The notes under the pieces were generated by a model. It was not told the origin of the DNA. It saw only the letters and a program-made list of their open reading frames with translations, and did no database searches. From the NCBI GenBank assembly GCA_005879535.1, contig VBKI01000060.1, positions 3,747 through 67,746 of the forward strand: a DNA stretch of 64,000 nt, written 5' to 3'. Source of the stretch: Deltaproteobacteria bacterium (GTDB lineage: Bacteria; Myxococcota; Myxococcia; Myxococcales; 40CM-4-68-19). Below, one piece after another: positions 62,497 through 64,000 of the stretch. The first letter of the stretch is position 1. The number at the start of each line of letters is the position of its first letter. Position numbers and translations under genes: made by a program.

Positions 62497-64000
62497 TCAG
62501 AAGCGCGAGGTGGCGAGTCCGACCAGCTTGCTGATGTCCTCGTCGGTGAAATAGAGCCCGGCTCCGAGGAAGAAGTCACGGCCGGACACGATCCGGGTCA
62601 CATCCGGCGTCTCGACCCGCGGAGGATTGACCAGATCGTCGGCGCCGGCGGTGATCAGGAGGTGATCGAGGAACCGGTAATCCAAGTACACCTTCACCCG
62701 TGGATGGTCCTTGAGAGGGTTGGCGAACTCGAACGCGTCGGCCGACAAGGTGAGCGCGTCGTTCAGCAAGTGCAGTTTGAGGCCGATCCCGCCCGTGTTC
62801 TCGAGAATGCCGAACCGTCCGCTGAACGGCCCATAGCGCTTCGCCATGTAGGCGCTGAACTTGAGCTGCCGTTCGGTGGTGGTGGTGATCACCCTGTCGG
62901 GGTAGTTCGGATAGCACACCAGCGTGCCGCAATTGGCGGTGTTCGTGGTCTCCACCCGCCGGGTGAGTCCGCGTGGATCGTCGACGATCTCGAGCCCGTA
63001 CCACTTGTCGGGCCTGGGGATGATCCGGAGACCGAAGTAGTTCTTGGTCCACGGATTGTAGGCCGTGTTCGCGGTGATTCCGGCCAGGTTGGTCGGGTTG
63101 TCGATGGTGCCGCCGCCGGGCGCGCCGATGAACAGCTCGCTGCGCCAGTTCACCTCGATCTTCAGCCTCTCCGCGCCCCCCAGGAGATTGGTGAGCGAGG
63201 AGGATGCGCGGTCGAGGTTCTTCGCGAGCTTGTCGTCGTTGATGAGATGGCCGACGGTGCCCTGCCCCTTGTTGATCTTGTCGGTGATCTCCTGGAAGTT
63301 GGTGAGCGAGGCGTCAAGCTTGGCGAGGTTCGACTTCAGGCTCTTCACGCTTTCCTTGAAATCGCCCTGCTGCTGGTTCGAGCCCACGACCTGGCCGATG
63401 GTCTTCAGGATGTCCCGCGCCTCCCGCGTCGCGTCCCGGGTGTTCTGCAGGATGGCCACGATGTCGCCGCTTTCGCTCGAGGAGAGCTCCGCCAGATCGC
63501 CGGAGAAGCGCTGGAAGTTGGCCAGGGTCGCGTCGAGCTTCGCGCCGCTCTGGTTGATGATGCGCTCGATCCCTTCGCTGATGCGCAACAGCCGCGACAC
63601 CAGCGTGCGCATGTTGTCCTCGCCTTCGGTGCCGCCCAGGACCTTCCGCAGGTTGCCGGTGATGTCGGAGATGTCACCGGCGATCTTGTTCAGCGACTGG
63701 AATACGTCGTTCATCGAGGGCTGGCGGATGACGATGCGGATCTCGTCGCCGTCCTGCAGCTGGGGCTGGTCCGGCGTGCCCGGGCCGACGTCGAGGAGGA
63801 AGTCGCCGAGGATGGATTCGCTGCGCTTGGTGATGGTGGCGTTGCGGTGGAGGACGAACTGGCGCCGTACGCGGAGCCAGACCTTCGCCTTGGAAAGCTG
63901 CTGGTCCAGCTCGACGCGGTCGACCTGGCCGATGGGGATGCCCGCGATCTGGACGCGCGAGCGGACGCCGAGGCCGGTGGCGTCGTCGAACACGGCGTAG
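62497..64000 (-). CDS. MCE/MlaD-domain lipid-transport protein, 5' end outside window
   Basis: At least 501 residues; the frame is open to the right edge of the window. The visible N-terminal part is an MCE/MlaD domain (VFDDATGLGVRSRVQIAGIPIGQVDRVEL, ILGDFLLDVGPGTPDQPQLQDGDEI). A long helical stalk follows (about residues 85-260 of the visible part, SVKSLKSNLAKLDASLTNFQEITDKINKG), then a beta-rich C-terminal region (LKIEVNWRSELFIGAPGGG, FFLGAGLYFTDEDISKLVGL) that may pack as a barrel. MlaD proteins carry phospholipids between membranes with an MlaEF ABC transporter, which should lie just to the right. Confidence 0.9.
   Translation of the reverse strand, partial: YAVFDDATGLGVRSRVQIAGIPIGQVDRVELDQQLSKAKVWLRVRRQFVLHRNATITKRSESILGDFLLDVGPGTPDQPQLQDGDEIRIVIRQPSMNDVFQSLNKIAGDISDITGNLRKVLGGTEGEDNMRTLVSRLLRISEGIERIINQSGAKLDATLANFQRFSGDLAELSSSESGDIVAILQNTRDATREARDILKTIGQVVGSNQQQGDFKESVKSLKSNLAKLDASLTNFQEITDKINKGQGTVGHLINDDKLAKNLDRASSSLTNLLGGAERLKIEVNWRSELFIGAPGGGTIDNPTNLAGITANTAYNPWTKNYFGLRIIPRPDKWYGLEIVDDPRGLTRRVETTNTANCGTLVCYPNYPDRVITTTTERQLKFSAYMAKRYGPFSGRFGILENTGGIGLKLHLLNDALTLSADAFEFANPLKDHPRVKVYLDYRFLDHLLITAGADDLVNPPRVETPDVTRIVSGRDFFLGAGLYFTDEDISKLVGLATSRF

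Overview
This 64 kb window is high-GC chromosomal DNA, almost certainly from a member of the Myxococcota. The support is combined rather than single: a translation initiation factor IF3 with a rare AUC start and a long Pro/Ala-rich tail, like the IF3 (Dsg) of Myxococcus; secreted proteins with myxobacterial-type Cys-rich tails; kelch and LPP20-type lipoproteins; a stand-alone GspE-N domain protein; an inositol-phosphorylceramide-synthase-like enzyme; and a squalene synthase plus hopene cyclase locus. No rRNA, CRISPR array, insertion sequence or complete prophage is visible.

Layout. (1) 1-703: the 3' end of a tyrosine-recombinase gene lying against, and reading through, a tRNA-Pro(GGG); this is the right edge of an integrated element whose body is left of the window. 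(2) 711-11868: the classical translation cluster thrS - infC - rpmI - rplT - pheS - pheT - ihfA on the minus strand, interrupted by a DsbA/HCCA-isomerase-like gene and by a 3 kb AT-richer block (a truncated esterase and an 823-aa secreted repeat protein) between thrS and infC; a tRNA-Val(GAC) lies upstream of thrS. (3) 11924-19711: pgsA, a FecR protein, an LPP20-like exported protein, a GspE-N protein, recG and greA, all minus strand, with one small Cys-motif protein on plus. (4) 19885-27008: a tightly overlapping arginine operon argC-argJB-argR-argG-argH-argF, in which argJ and argB are a single fused gene, preceded by a palindrome resembling an ARG box. (5) 27204-39887: mixed housekeeping and accessory genes (acetyltransferase, a kelch lipoprotein gene broken by a stop codon, carB, an orphan DNA methyltransferase, ferredoxin, YqgE, macro-domain and DUF99 pair, NRDE protein, deoxyhypusine-synthase-like protein, CorA). 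(6) 39893-44693: a pyrimidine operon, phosphoesterase-pyrB-pyrC-carA-unknown, minus strand. (7) 44967-50968: a hopanoid operon hpnH-hpnG-hpnA-shc-squalene synthase, plus strand, every junction overlapping, followed by lipid and envelope genes (Omp85-like barrel, IPC-synthase-like enzyme, TatT-like lipoprotein, PhnD-like binding protein, RND exporter). (8) 56922-64000: a PfkB kinase broken by a small deletion, an MTA-phosphorylase-family gene, a MoaF-like protein, rlmN, a CorC-type CBS protein, ndk and a partial MCE/MlaD gene.

How the genes work together. ArgC, ArgJ-ArgB, ArgG, ArgH and ArgF give nearly the whole acetyl-cycle route from glutamate to arginine (argD is not here), with the ArgR repressor inside its own operon. 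CarA and CarB supply carbamoyl phosphate to both ArgF and PyrB. The hopanoid genes run from farnesyl diphosphate through squalene and hopene to ribosylated side-chain hopanoids, and the adjoining RND, barrel and IPC-synthase genes suggest a wider membrane-lipid locus. Stop/start overlaps (ATGA, GTGA, TTGA) are very common, so translational coupling is the rule here.
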